A stretch of 18,804 bases of DNA from a bacterium (GTDB lineage: Bacteria > Chloroflexota > Dormibacteria > UBA8260 > Bog-877): assembly GCA_021817025.1 (NCBI GenBank), contig JAKAWF010000040.1:1-18804 (forward strand). Direction: 5' to 3'. Of the stretch, positions 7,858 to 15,287 are shown one piece after another. The translations under genes and the position numbers were made by a program. Every line of letters begins with the position of its first letter. The stretch's first letter is position 1. Under the pieces are notes generated by a model. It was not told where the DNA came from. It did no database searches and worked only from the letters and a program-made list of their open reading frames with translations.

Positions 7858-8394
7858 GTGGCGCGTGCGAGTGTGCGGCGGCAGCCCATCGGTTGTTGCT
7901 ACCAAGGGGCCACCCAGGGCGACGGGACCGGCGCCTTGGCCGTTCGTGCGATGAATCCCCGTTACGAACGACCGCAACTTCCTGAACGAGGGATCGAACC
8001 GGTCCTCTTGCCAGGTGCCGGGCCATACCCAAATTTAGGTGCGGCCATGGAACTGCTGAGCCGAGGCCGCCGCATCATGAACTTCTTGGATCAGCGCACT
8101 TCAGCTGACCTCGGGCTAGGGCTCGCTGAGAGCGAGATCCTGATCAGGGCAGTGGGCGCCCCCAGTGGTGCTACGACCATGTCTGAGCTGGCCCGGCAGA
8201 GTGGCCTCACCCAGAGTGGACTGAGCCGAGTTGTAGATCGTCTGGAGGCCCGTTCCCTGGTGAGCTGCCAGCCCAGCGTGACGGATCGCCGGCAGAGGCT
8301 GGTGCTGGTGACCGATAGAGGAACCGACCTCGCTCGCGATCTGCTCGACCTCCTCGAAGTCGCCAGTCGTGAGGTACTTGGAGAGCAACTCTGA
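7858..8394 (+). CDS. MarR-family transcriptional regulator
   Basis: This protein of up to 178 residues carries a MarR winged helix. The helix-turn-helix is at about 106-130 (TTMSELARQSGLTQSGLSRVVDRLE), and the wing at about 133-155 has the family DRR motif (VTDRRQRLVLVTDRGTDLA). MarR proteins are dimeric repressors or activators, often released by small ligands or oxidation. One Cys (137) lies in the wing and two more (13, 14) in the N-terminal extension. A GTG at 7858 with a good ribosome binding site gives about 60 residues before the dimerisation helix. The ATG at 7951 would give a more typical 147 residues. Only 19 bp separate it from operon 1, so it is likely co-transcribed with it; control of one or both Ehr operons is an inference from position. 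Confidence 0.85.
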   Translation: MARASVRRQPIGCCYQGATQGDGTGALAVRAMNPRYERPQLPERGIEPVLLPGAGPYPNLGAAMELLSRGRRIMNFLDQRTSADLGLGLAESEILIRAVGAPSGATTMSELARQSGLTQSGLSRVVDRLEARSLVSCQPSVTDRRQRLVLVTDRGTDLARDLLDLLEVASREVLGEQL

Positions 8395-8412
8395 CCGGGC
8401 TGGTACGGTCAG
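8391..8412 (+). terminator. Hairpin over the MarR stop codon, possible terminator
   Basis: A perfect 7-bp inverted repeat (CTGACCG at 8391-8397, CGGTCAG at 8406-8412) has an 8-base loop and spans the TGA of the MarR gene. No T-run follows, so if it ends transcription it does so without a canonical U-tract. An alternative stem (CGGGCT at 8396-8401 with AGCCCG at 8426-8431) overlaps it. Confidence 0.3.
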
Positions 8413-8653
8413 GCCACCCCGACTCAGCCCGTCCATGATCTGGATGTAGGGGGCGTCTGCGGCCAGGCACGTTTACTGGAGCGGTCCACGTTCCCACGTA
8501 ATGCGGAGCTGACCAAGTCCCGATCCACAGTTCGATGGCACGATCCCGGGTGACAACCCTGCCTGAGCATCTGCCCTGTGATGGGCTCACCGGCAATCGG
8601 CTCACCCACGTCCCCTCGGTGGCCCGAAGATGGGTCGGCCACTGCTGGCCGGC
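8395..8653. other. Convergent intergenic region, no gene seen
   Basis: This stretch separates the MarR gene (+) from the end of operon 2 (-). No frame in it looks coding. It holds the two hairpins annotated separately and a short direct repeat (GGCTCACC twice, 17 bases apart, at about 8584-8608). It probably serves to end transcription from both sides. Confidence 0.6.
8634..8653 (-). terminator. Hairpin directly after operon 2, possible terminator
   Basis: An inverted repeat with a 4-base loop (CGGCCA 8636-8641, TGGCCG 8646-8651, extendable by one G-U and one G-C pair to 8634-8653) begins at the base next to the TGA of the HyfB-like gene. It is a strong GC hairpin without a U-tract on either strand, so its role as a terminator is only plausible. 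Confidence 0.35.
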
Positions 8654-10750
8654 TCAGTGGATCAGGAGCACCACCACAAAGACGGCCACAAGGTAGAGCA
8701 GATAGAGGCTTACGTTGCCTGTCTGGATCACTCTAGACCAAGCCGAGACGCGCCGCGCGGCAGCTACCAGTGGCCGGTACAGGTAGGTCGCGACCGGCTC
8801 CACCACGCGCCGCTCGTAGCGCACGGAGTGGGCGTAGTAGGGCGCCTGGTGATAGTCCTGCTGGACAGTCCGCTGATCGCCGAAAACCCCGCCGAATGTG
8901 GACCGGAAGAGGTTGGTGAAGGCGGTGGCGGTGTACTGCATCGAGGGCCGGAATGGGGGTCCACCGCCGACCCAGACATCGTGCTCGACGCGCTCGCGGC
9001 GGCCCAAAAAGTGGATACAGACCGTGACCAGGGCGATGATCGCCATGAGGCTCAAGAAGATGTAGGTCGGCGAAATGAACGAGTAGGAGAAGCTGGTCGG
9101 AGTGATAACCACCCCGTTGCCGGGTAGGATCTGGCTGAGGAATGTCCCTCCCAGACGCACGGGCAGCGCGAACTGCGAGGGATGTAGAAAGATGGGTGGC
9201 AGCATCGCGTCTAGCAGCCCTGGGACCCTGGTCGCTCCGCCTGCTGAGGTCGCTGCCGCGCCGATCCCGACGGCCGGGACCAAGGCGGTGATCACGGCCG
9301 CGCCAGCGGTGATTAGCATCCCCAGGCGCATGGTGCGCGGGACCTCGCGCGCGTTGCTGGCATCGCGGCTCCGGGGGGCCCCAAGAAAGGCGCCCCCGAA
9401 GACTCTCACGTAGGCGGTGGTCGCCAGCGCGAAGGTCAAGGTGAGCAGCATGCCGGCACCGGCCATATAGAGCCGGCTTTCGGGAGTCGTCAAGATGCGC
9501 GCCCTGATCAGCATCTGCAGGCCCAGCCACTCGGTTTGGAAGCCGTTCAGCGGGGGGATCCCCGCCAGCCCCATGGCTGCCACGAAGAAGAGCAGGGTCG
9601 CAAAGCGCATCCGCCGGGCCAGACCGCCCAGCCGGTCGAGGTCGAGGCCGTGGGCGGCGACATCGACACAGCCGGCGCCCATGAAGGCGGTGCTCTTCAG
9701 GAGGGCATGGTACAGGGCGTGCAGAATGGCCACCACCAGCGCGGCCCCGCCGAGGAGGTCCTGATGGCTGCTGGTGAACACCAGCGCCAGCCCCACCATG
9801 GCGACCATGAAGCCCAGATTCTCGACTGTGCTGTAGGCCAGCATGCGCTTGAGGTTCGGCACCAGCAGCGAGAAGAGCACTCCATAGATGGCGGTGATGA
9901 CGCCCACGCCCAGGGTGAGATATCCCCACCAAGCAGCCGGGGTCCCGAGCAGGGTGACCACGGTCAGGATCAGCCCGTAGACGCCCATCGCGACCACGAT
10001 TCCGGACAGTGCTGCCGACACATTGGCCGGCGCCGCGGGATGGGCTTCCGGCAGCCAGCCCTGGAGGGGCACCAGGCCAGCCTTGACGCCGAACCCGATC
10101 AGGAAGAGCACGAACGCGGCAGAGGCGACGCCCGCGCTGAGGGCCGGGTGCTGAGAGAGCTCCGTGAATGTGACCCCGGTGCGCAGGGATCCGATGGCCA
10201 GGAACCCGACGGCCATGGCAATGAAGCCAATCTTGGACAGCGCCAGCATGAGAAAGGCCGCCTGGGGTCGGCCCGGGCGGTCGAACTCCACCGTCACCAG
10301 CACGTAGGTCGAGATCACCATTACCTCCCACGCCAGCAGGAAGGTGATGGCGTTGGCCGCAGCCAGCACCAAGACGACGCCGGCAAAGCTGAGGTTGAGC
10401 AAGCAGTGGACGCACGCCTGGCGCAAGGCTCCCCCGACATGCCGAGTGTAGCCGGCGCTGAACAAGGAAATGCCGGTCCCGACCAGGCCCGTGAGAAGCA
10501 GGAAGGTCGCCGCCAAAGGAGTGGAGCTGAAGGCTAATCCTCCAAGCGGGGTGCTGACCGGCAGAGCCACGGCGTCCCTGGCGCCGCCCAGCCAGGTGGC
10601 GGCGGTGATCACTACCAGCACGCCGGCGACCACCCCCGCCGCGGACGAGACGTCGCCGAAGGCTCGCCATCTCAGGACCCCCAGGCCCGTCACGCTGGCG
10701 ACGGCGTAGCAGGCCAAGGCTGCGGCCAGAAGTTCAAGTGGCATCGTCAT
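8654..10750 (-). CDS. hyfB: HyfB-family NuoL-like antiporter subunit of Ehr complex 2
   Basis: This 698-residue polytopic protein of the HyfB/NuoL/MrpA family is the last gene of operon 2. Channel residues seen are Glu142 in LAWEVMVISTY, Lys223 in GFGVKAGLVP, the intact GWLPEAHPAAP loop with His237, and Lys301 in PNLKRMLAYSTVENLG. At the TM8 position where NuoL/HyfB proteins and the operon 1 copy carry Lys, this protein reads SGIVVAMGVYG, so the Lys is replaced by Ala254. The C-terminal soluble stretch has MQYTATAFTNLFR, then VATYLYRPLV, then a last helix, as in the operon 1 copy. The start is the ATG at 10750 or the second ATG two codons later (10744); both overlap the end of the preceding fusion gene, so translation is probably coupled. 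Confidence 0.92.
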   Translation of the reverse strand: MTMPLELLAAALACYAVASVTGLGVLRWRAFGDVSSAAGVVAGVLVVITAATWLGGARDAVALPVSTPLGGLAFSSTPLAATFLLLTGLVGTGISLFSAGYTRHVGGALRQACVHCLLNLSFAGVVLVLAAANAITFLLAWEVMVISTYVLVTVEFDRPGRPQAAFLMLALSKIGFIAMAVGFLAIGSLRTGVTFTELSQHPALSAGVASAAFVLFLIGFGVKAGLVPLQGWLPEAHPAAPANVSAALSGIVVAMGVYGLILTVVTLLGTPAAWWGYLTLGVGVITAIYGVLFSLLVPNLKRMLAYSTVENLGFMVAMVGLALVFTSSHQDLLGGAALVVAILHALYHALLKSTAFMGAGCVDVAAHGLDLDRLGGLARRMRFATLLFFVAAMGLAGIPPLNGFQTEWLGLQMLIRARILTTPESRLYMAGAGMLLTLTFALATTAYVRVFGGAFLGAPRSRDASNAREVPRTMRLGMLITAGAAVITALVPAVGIGAAATSAGGATRVPGLLDAMLPPIFLHPSQFALPVRLGGTFLSQILPGNGVVITPTSFSYSFISPTYIFLSLMAIIALVTVCIHFLGRRERVEHDVWVGGGPPFRPSMQYTATAFTNLFRSTFGGVFGDQRTVQQDYHQAPYYAHSVRYERRVVEPVATYLYRPLVAAARRVSAWSRVIQTGNVSLYLLYLVAVFVVVLLIH

Positions 10751-11579
10751 CGTCCCCGAGATCCTGACCGTAACGTTCGGAAGCTTGCCCTATCGCCAGC
10801 AGCAGGCCGTGGAGCAGCGCCTGCGGGGTCGGCGGACATCCCGGCACGTAGGTGGCAACGGGCAGTAGGCGGTCCAGCGGACCCCTGGCCGTGGGGCCGT
10901 TGGCAAAGATGCCGCCGCTGACAGCACAGGCGCCCGCCGCGATCACGACCTTGGGCTCCGGCATGGCCCGGTAGGTCTCCAGCAGGGGGCCCTCCATGTT
11001 TGCGGTCACGACCCCGGTCACCAAGAGGGCATCGGCGTGGCGGGGAGTGGGGGTGAAGAACAGGCCGAGGCGGTGGAGGTCCAGGTAGGGCGCGCTCAGC
11101 ATCTGCAGCTCCGACTCGCATCCGTTGCAGGAGCCAGCGTCGACATGGCGGATGTGCAACGAATGCCGAAACAGCCGGTGCGCCCGGCGCTGGACCAGCG
11201 CCGCCTCCCGTATCAAGTCGACTGGGGTCGGCGGCCGCCCACTCTCCCAGGCCAGAGCCATCTGCAGCTGACTGCGGCTGCGCACCGCCACCCGCGGGTC
11301 CAAAACGGGCACGAAGGCCTCTGGCAGTTGGCGGGTGCACTTGCCGCACATCACGCAGGCGCCGGCGTCGAAGTGAAGCGTGCCGTCCTCCTCGGTCCCA
11401 GAGGCTGTGATCGCCTCTGTCGGGCACGAAGCCGCCACCGACAGTGCCTGGGCTGCGGTCAGCTGGCCCCAGCGCATCTCGACGGCGGAGCCAGCCTGCT
11501 CCTCCGCGATCACTCCGGCGGCGGGGAACCGAGTGGTCCGGATGCCGCTCCGAAGGCCGCCCACGATCCACCGGCTCAT
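10734..11579 (-). CDS. Fused HyfH-like ferredoxin + HyfI/NuoB-like small subunit of Ehr complex 2
   Basis: This single 281-residue protein combines two subunits that are separate in operon 1. Residues 1-95 are the HyfH-like ferredoxin: MSRWIVGGLRSGIRTTRFP, then Cys52 (SCPTEAIT) and Cys75, 78, 81 (CVMCGKC). This gives ligands for one [4Fe-4S] cluster, with the other cluster's ligands lost as in operon 1. Residues about 115-281 are the NuoB-like small subunit with all four N2-type ligands: Cys151 and Cys154 (GSCNGCESEL), Cys218 (AAGACAVSGG) and Cys248 (YVPGCPPTP). The join falls in a polar linker around residues 95-130. The ATG at 11579 overlaps the large subunit stop (ATGA). The C terminus ends in an acidic run (GDDDDAT). 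The fusion would hold the two clusters in fixed stoichiometry. Confidence 0.93.
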   Translation of the reverse strand: MSRWIVGGLRSGIRTTRFPAAGVIAEEQAGSAVEMRWGQLTAAQALSVAASCPTEAITASGTEEDGTLHFDAGACVMCGKCTRQLPEAFVPVLDPRVAVRSRSQLQMALAWESGRPPTPVDLIREAALVQRRAHRLFRHSLHIRHVDAGSCNGCESELQMLSAPYLDLHRLGLFFTPTPRHADALLVTGVVTANMEGPLLETYRAMPEPKVVIAAGACAVSGGIFANGPTARGPLDRLLPVATYVPGCPPTPQALLHGLLLAIGQASERYGQDLGDDDDAT

Positions 11580-13129
11580 CGATCAAACTCCGCATGCGAG
11601 ATGGCGAAACTGGCCTCGATCACGGGATAGTCGGTGAGATTGTTGCCGCTCGCGCAGGCGTGGGCGAAGGGATGCCAGTTGACGACCGCGGGCGGCCGGG
11701 CGCGCCACCTGCTCACCAGTCCCTCGTCATCCAGGGTCACGAAGTGCAGCGCCTGCCCTCCTGGGGCTTCCGCCCAGCCGAGCGCCGACCCGGCTCGCAC
11801 AGACGGAGGGGAAGGTGGAGGCGAGTTGGTGGGCCATTTCTCCAGCAGTTGGGTGATGATGGCCAGCGATTGTTCCAGCTCCAAGGCGTGAACCTGGTAG
11901 CGGGCCTTGGCATCGCCATCGGCGACCACTGGCACTTGGAACTCGACCTGAGAATAGGCTCCGTAGGGATGGTCGCGGCGAACGTCATGATCGATGGCGC
12001 AGGCTCGACCCACGGGTCCGACCAGATTGTGTTCGGCGGCGTACTCGGGCCGCAGGAAGGCGGTTGACTCAAGCCTGTCCACGAAGGTGGACGTTTCCTG
12101 CAAGAGGTGTCGCAGGCGTTTGGTGTGTGTGACCCACTCCGTCACCTGGCGGTGCAGCCACCGCCTGTCCACTTCCTGAGGCACCAGCTCGGTGCTCCCC
12201 AGGCGCAGCACTCCTCGCAGGTAGCGATGTCCAGACAGTCGCCCCGCCGCTCGCAGCGCCTCTTCCTTGAGCAGGCCGTACTGGGCACCTGCCACCAGCA
12301 GTCCCGTGGCTTCAGCCAGCCGGCTGATGGTGCCAAGATGACTGTACACACGCTCCAACTCAGCGAAGAGGGTACGGGTGAACTCTTCGGCGGGCGGGAC
12401 GGACGCACCCAGTGCTCGCTCGGCGGCCCTGGTGAAGGCGAGAGCATTGGCAAAGGACGAGATGCCCGCGAGCCGCTCTGCAAGCTGAATGACCTCGTCT
12501 GGGGGATGACCCTCCGCCATTCGCTCAATCCCACGGAACTTGAATCCGAGGGTCATGTCGACCACCACGATGTCCTCACCTCCGGACATGAAGGAGAACC
12601 CTCCCGACTCCTGGGGTCCACTCCGAACCGGACCCAGCGGCAGTCGGAAGACCCCTTGCCCGGTGACCGCTGGCCCGCCCACCGCTTTGTGGCGTTGCTC
12701 GGGATCTTCGGTGTGGAGATGCCGCCGACCTCTTAAGCGATTTTCCCCGGTTGATGGCGGTTGCCGCAGCGGTGCCGGGGCCGGATGGCCCTGGGGAACC
12801 AACCCATGCATCTCCAGGATGTCGCGCTCGTACCAACTGGCCGCATGCGAAGTCTGGGTGAGGCTGGGGAACGCAGGCTGGCTGAGGTCTGCATGCACGA
12901 CCAGCCAGGTCGGGTCGGTGGGGACCTCCAAGACCGCGGTCAGGCGCGGGGGTCGGCCCGCCAGAGTGGTGGCGAACCAGTCCGCCAGACCAGCTGCCTG
13001 CAGCAGAGTGCCGAGCTTGAGCTCCAGGTCCTGCTCGGGGCAGACGGCAACCAGTTCATCTGTGAACTCCTCATGCACCTCGAGACCTGCCAAGGCGGCC
13101 GCCACTCTAGTGTTCGATGCTGCCGTCAT
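11576..13129 (-). CDS. hyfG: HyfG-like large subunit (NuoC+NuoD domains) lacking all [NiFe] cysteines
   Basis: The product is 517 residues from the ATG at 13129, which overlaps the HyfF-like stop (ATGA). The frame is open upstream to 13186, but coupling and family length favour the inner start. An N-terminal NuoC-like domain (about 20-125, ASWYERDILEMHGLVPQGHP) is followed by the NuoD/large-subunit domain (LPLGPVRSGPQESG, KFRGIERMAEG, RRDHPYGAYSQVEF). The nickel motif ERxCGxCxxxH aligns with ERLAGISSFAN (218-228): both Cys are replaced (Ala221, Ser224) and the His is Asn228. The C-terminal DPCxxCTxR aligns with AISHAEFDR (509-517), so the Cys pair is Ser and Glu. The chain ends at that Arg with no cleavable tail. 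It is an Ehr-type, non-hydrogenase large subunit, clearly diverged from the operon 1 copy. Confidence 0.92.
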   Translation of the reverse strand: MTAASNTRVAAALAGLEVHEEFTDELVAVCPEQDLELKLGTLLQAAGLADWFATTLAGRPPRLTAVLEVPTDPTWLVVHADLSQPAFPSLTQTSHAASWYERDILEMHGLVPQGHPAPAPLRQPPSTGENRLRGRRHLHTEDPEQRHKAVGGPAVTGQGVFRLPLGPVRSGPQESGGFSFMSGGEDIVVVDMTLGFKFRGIERMAEGHPPDEVIQLAERLAGISSFANALAFTRAAERALGASVPPAEEFTRTLFAELERVYSHLGTISRLAEATGLLVAGAQYGLLKEEALRAAGRLSGHRYLRGVLRLGSTELVPQEVDRRWLHRQVTEWVTHTKRLRHLLQETSTFVDRLESTAFLRPEYAAEHNLVGPVGRACAIDHDVRRDHPYGAYSQVEFQVPVVADGDAKARYQVHALELEQSLAIITQLLEKWPTNSPPPSPPSVRAGSALGWAEAPGGQALHFVTLDDEGLVSRWRARPPAVVNWHPFAHACASGNNLTDYPVIEASFAISHAEFDR

Positions 13130-14610
13130 CGATCCACCACCTGACTGGCTCCAACCAGCATGGAGTGCAACGGACCCGGTATCCACACGCCCAGCACTAG
13201 GACCGCCGCCAGCAGGATGTAACCTGGGGCCAGTACCCCCAGCCCGAGCTCCGCTCGTGCGGGCAGGGGCTCACCCCTGCCCTGGCCGAACACCATCCTG
13301 TTGAACGGTTCCATCAGGGCCAGAAATGCGACCATGAGAAGGGCCGCGATCCCAGCACCGACAGCCCAGGCGTGGTTGAGCAACGCTCCCCTGATGATGG
13401 TGAACTCGGAGATGAAGAGCCCGAACGGAGGGGCCCCCGCGATGGCCAACGCTCCCGCGATCACTAGGATCGCCGACGCGGGAGCGACCCGGATCGCCCC
13501 CCGGACCTCGCTGATAGTGGTGGTACGAAACCGCAGCAGGAGGTTCCCGGAATTGAAGAACATCAAGCTCTTGGCCAGGCTGTGAGTGATCATCTGCAGC
13601 AGGGCGCCCACCGCCGCCACGGGCGCGCCGATGCCAAAGCCGGCCGCGATCAGGCCCATCTGTTCGACCGATGAGTAGGCCAGAAGGCGCTTGAAGTTGC
13701 GCTGTGAGATGAGGAAAACCACGCCCACGGCCATGGACAGCAGACCGAACGCGAGGAGCGCTTCGTGGAGTCCGCCCGCCCGCGCCTTGTTGGCGGGGGT
13801 CACCAGCGAGAGCACCCGCACAATCGCCAGCATGGCGCAGTTCAGCTCGGCGCCAGAAAGCATCGCGCAGACCGGGGCGGGCGCCTGGCTGTGAGCGTCC
13901 GGCAGCCAGGTGTGCATGGGCGCCAGCCCTGCCTTGGCGCCGAAGCCAACCAGCACCATTAGAAAGGCGATGGCGCCCAAGGAGGCGGTGAGATGTGGCC
14001 CTGCCTGCTCCATGACCGGGATGGAGAAGTTGTAGGCGCTGCCCAGGCTGGCGATGCCGGCTTCATACAGCAGAAGGAAACCGAGCAGGGCAATCAGCTC
14101 GCCGGCCACGGCCAGGACCAGGAATTTCCAGGCCGCCTCCAGAGGTTCGTGGGAGCCATAGAAGTCCACCAGCGGCGCAGCCGCGAAAGTGGTGGCGGTC
14201 ACCCCGGTCCAGAGCAAGATGAGATTGCCCGATACAGTCGCCAAAACCATGGTGAAAGTGAAGAGGTGGAAGAGACCGAAGTACTTGCGCAGCTCCCCCG
14301 GGCGTAGCACGTGCCCCTGAGCGTCGCTGCGGAAGTACGCGATGGAGTAAGCCCCCGCCAGAGTGGAGACCACCACCACCACCAGCAAGACCACCGCGTC
14401 CAGGTCATCCAGGTAGAGCCAGTTGGCGAAGGCGCTCACGGGACCGGTGGCGAGGATGCGGGCGATCAGGGTGAGGGCGAGCGCCAGTGTCACGAGGCAG
14501 GTTGGGACCACCAGGGCGTAGCGCACCCGATCACTGCGCACCAAGGCGCTACTGATGCCACCCAGGAGCGGGGTTGCCAGCATCACCAGCAGCAGGGCGG
14601 GATCGATCAT
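13126..14610 (-). CDS. hyfF: HyfF-family antiporter-like subunit of Ehr complex 2
   Basis: This 494-residue polytopic NuoN/NuoM-like protein has about 14 hydrophobic helices. It keeps Lys226 in GFGAKAGLAP, the [13 protein letters not shown] loop and the QRNFKRLLAYSSVEQMG motif. The TM5 position that is Glu in the operon 1 copy (LVEAATLAS) and in most family members reads GVTATTFAA here, so Glu is replaced by Thr138. Other acidic residues nearby (Asp149, Glu155, Glu158) lie outside that helix position. It starts with an ATG overlapping the HyfE-like stop (14607-14610) and ends overlapping the large subunit start. Confidence 0.92.
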   Translation of the reverse strand: MIDPALLLVMLATPLLGGISSALVRSDRVRYALVVPTCLVTLALALTLIARILATGPVSAFANWLYLDDLDAVVLLVVVVVSTLAGAYSIAYFRSDAQGHVLRPGELRKYFGLFHLFTFTMVLATVSGNLILLWTGVTATTFAAAPLVDFYGSHEPLEAAWKFLVLAVAGELIALLGFLLLYEAGIASLGSAYNFSIPVMEQAGPHLTASLGAIAFLMVLVGFGAKAGLAPMHTWLPDAHSQAPAPVCAMLSGAELNCAMLAIVRVLSLVTPANKARAGGLHEALLAFGLLSMAVGVVFLISQRNFKRLLAYSSVEQMGLIAAGFGIGAPVAAVGALLQMITHSLAKSLMFFNSGNLLLRFRTTTISEVRGAIRVAPASAILVIAGALAIAGAPPFGLFISEFTIIRGALLNHAWAVGAGIAALLMVAFLALMEPFNRMVFGQGRGEPLPARAELGLGVLAPGYILLAAVLVLGVWIPGPLHSMLVGASQVVDR

Positions 14611-15251
14611 CCGCGCAACCTGGTGAGCTCGGAGGTGTCCGTCCCGGCAACCGCATCCCGCATGCGCGCGACCAAAAAGCCCATGACCAGCACGGCGATG
14701 AGCACGTCCAGCACGATCGCGACCTCGATGAGCAGGCTGAGCCCGGGAGCCACCACCAGGCTGAGCAGGAGCAGCCCGTTCTCGGCAGCCAGAAGCCCCG
14801 TGACCTGGAGGATGGCGTCGCGTCGGGCGATGGTGGTGAAGAGCCCCAGCAGGAACACCGCCAGCGAGATCCCCAGCACGGACTGGGGTAGCAGCTGGGG
14901 TTGGAAGGCGAGCCGAGTGGCCGCCAGCAGCCCCACCAGGCTCAGTCCAGCCCCGATCAGCAGGGCCGTGGGAAAGCGCACATAGTACGAGGTCTCGCGT
15001 CCTGCCACCAGGGCGAAGGCGACCCGGTTCCGGAGCAATCGCGGTATCAGGATTCCCTTGACGCTGACGATGAGCAGGCCGAAGAGCAACAGCCCGATCA
15101 GTCGAGTGTCGACATACAGTGCTAGTGCCACCAATCCCAGCAGCCAGGACTGGACCGAGTAAGCGGACACGGCACTGCTGAGCCGACGGGTCACGATGAA
15201 CCAGTAGGTGACCAACAAGAGCAGGGCCGAGAGCATCAGCTCAGCGAGCAT
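14607..15251 (-). CDS. hyfE: HyfE-family membrane subunit of Ehr complex 2
   Basis: This 214-residue membrane protein with about six or seven helices is the counterpart of the 1235-1906 gene. It shares the basic central loop (LIPRLLRNRVAFAL) and the NuoK-like helix with Glu (LLAAENGLLLLSL). Its ATG at 15251 follows the HyfC-like stop by 36 bp, preceded by a G-rich run (GGGGG about six bases upstream). The end overlaps the HyfF-like start. It should lie in the membrane between the HyfC-like and antiporter-like subunits. Confidence 0.87.
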   Translation of the reverse strand: MLAELMLSALLLLVTYWFIVTRRLSSAVSAYSVQSWLLGLVALALYVDTRLIGLLLFGLLIVSVKGILIPRLLRNRVAFALVAGRETSYYVRFPTALLIGAGLSLVGLLAATRLAFQPQLLPQSVLGISLAVFLLGLFTTIARRDAILQVTGLLAAENGLLLLSLVVAPGLSLLIEVAIVLDVLIAVLVMGFLVARMRDAVAGTDTSELTRLRG

Positions 15252-15287
15252 GGTGGCCCCCAGGGTGGATCGTGCTCGTCCCTCTCA

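Noticed and set aside
9536..10537. 333-residue plus-strand frame opposite the operon 2 HyfB-like gene
   Set aside because: It is a long antisense shadow rich in Gln, His, Glu and Gly with no domain; the minus-strand HyfB frame explains the region.
8733..10670. 645-residue frame inside the operon 2 HyfB-like gene
   Set aside because: It is Arg/Gly/Pro-rich and has the composition of a frame shadow in GC-rich DNA; the overlapping frame is a clear HyfB protein.
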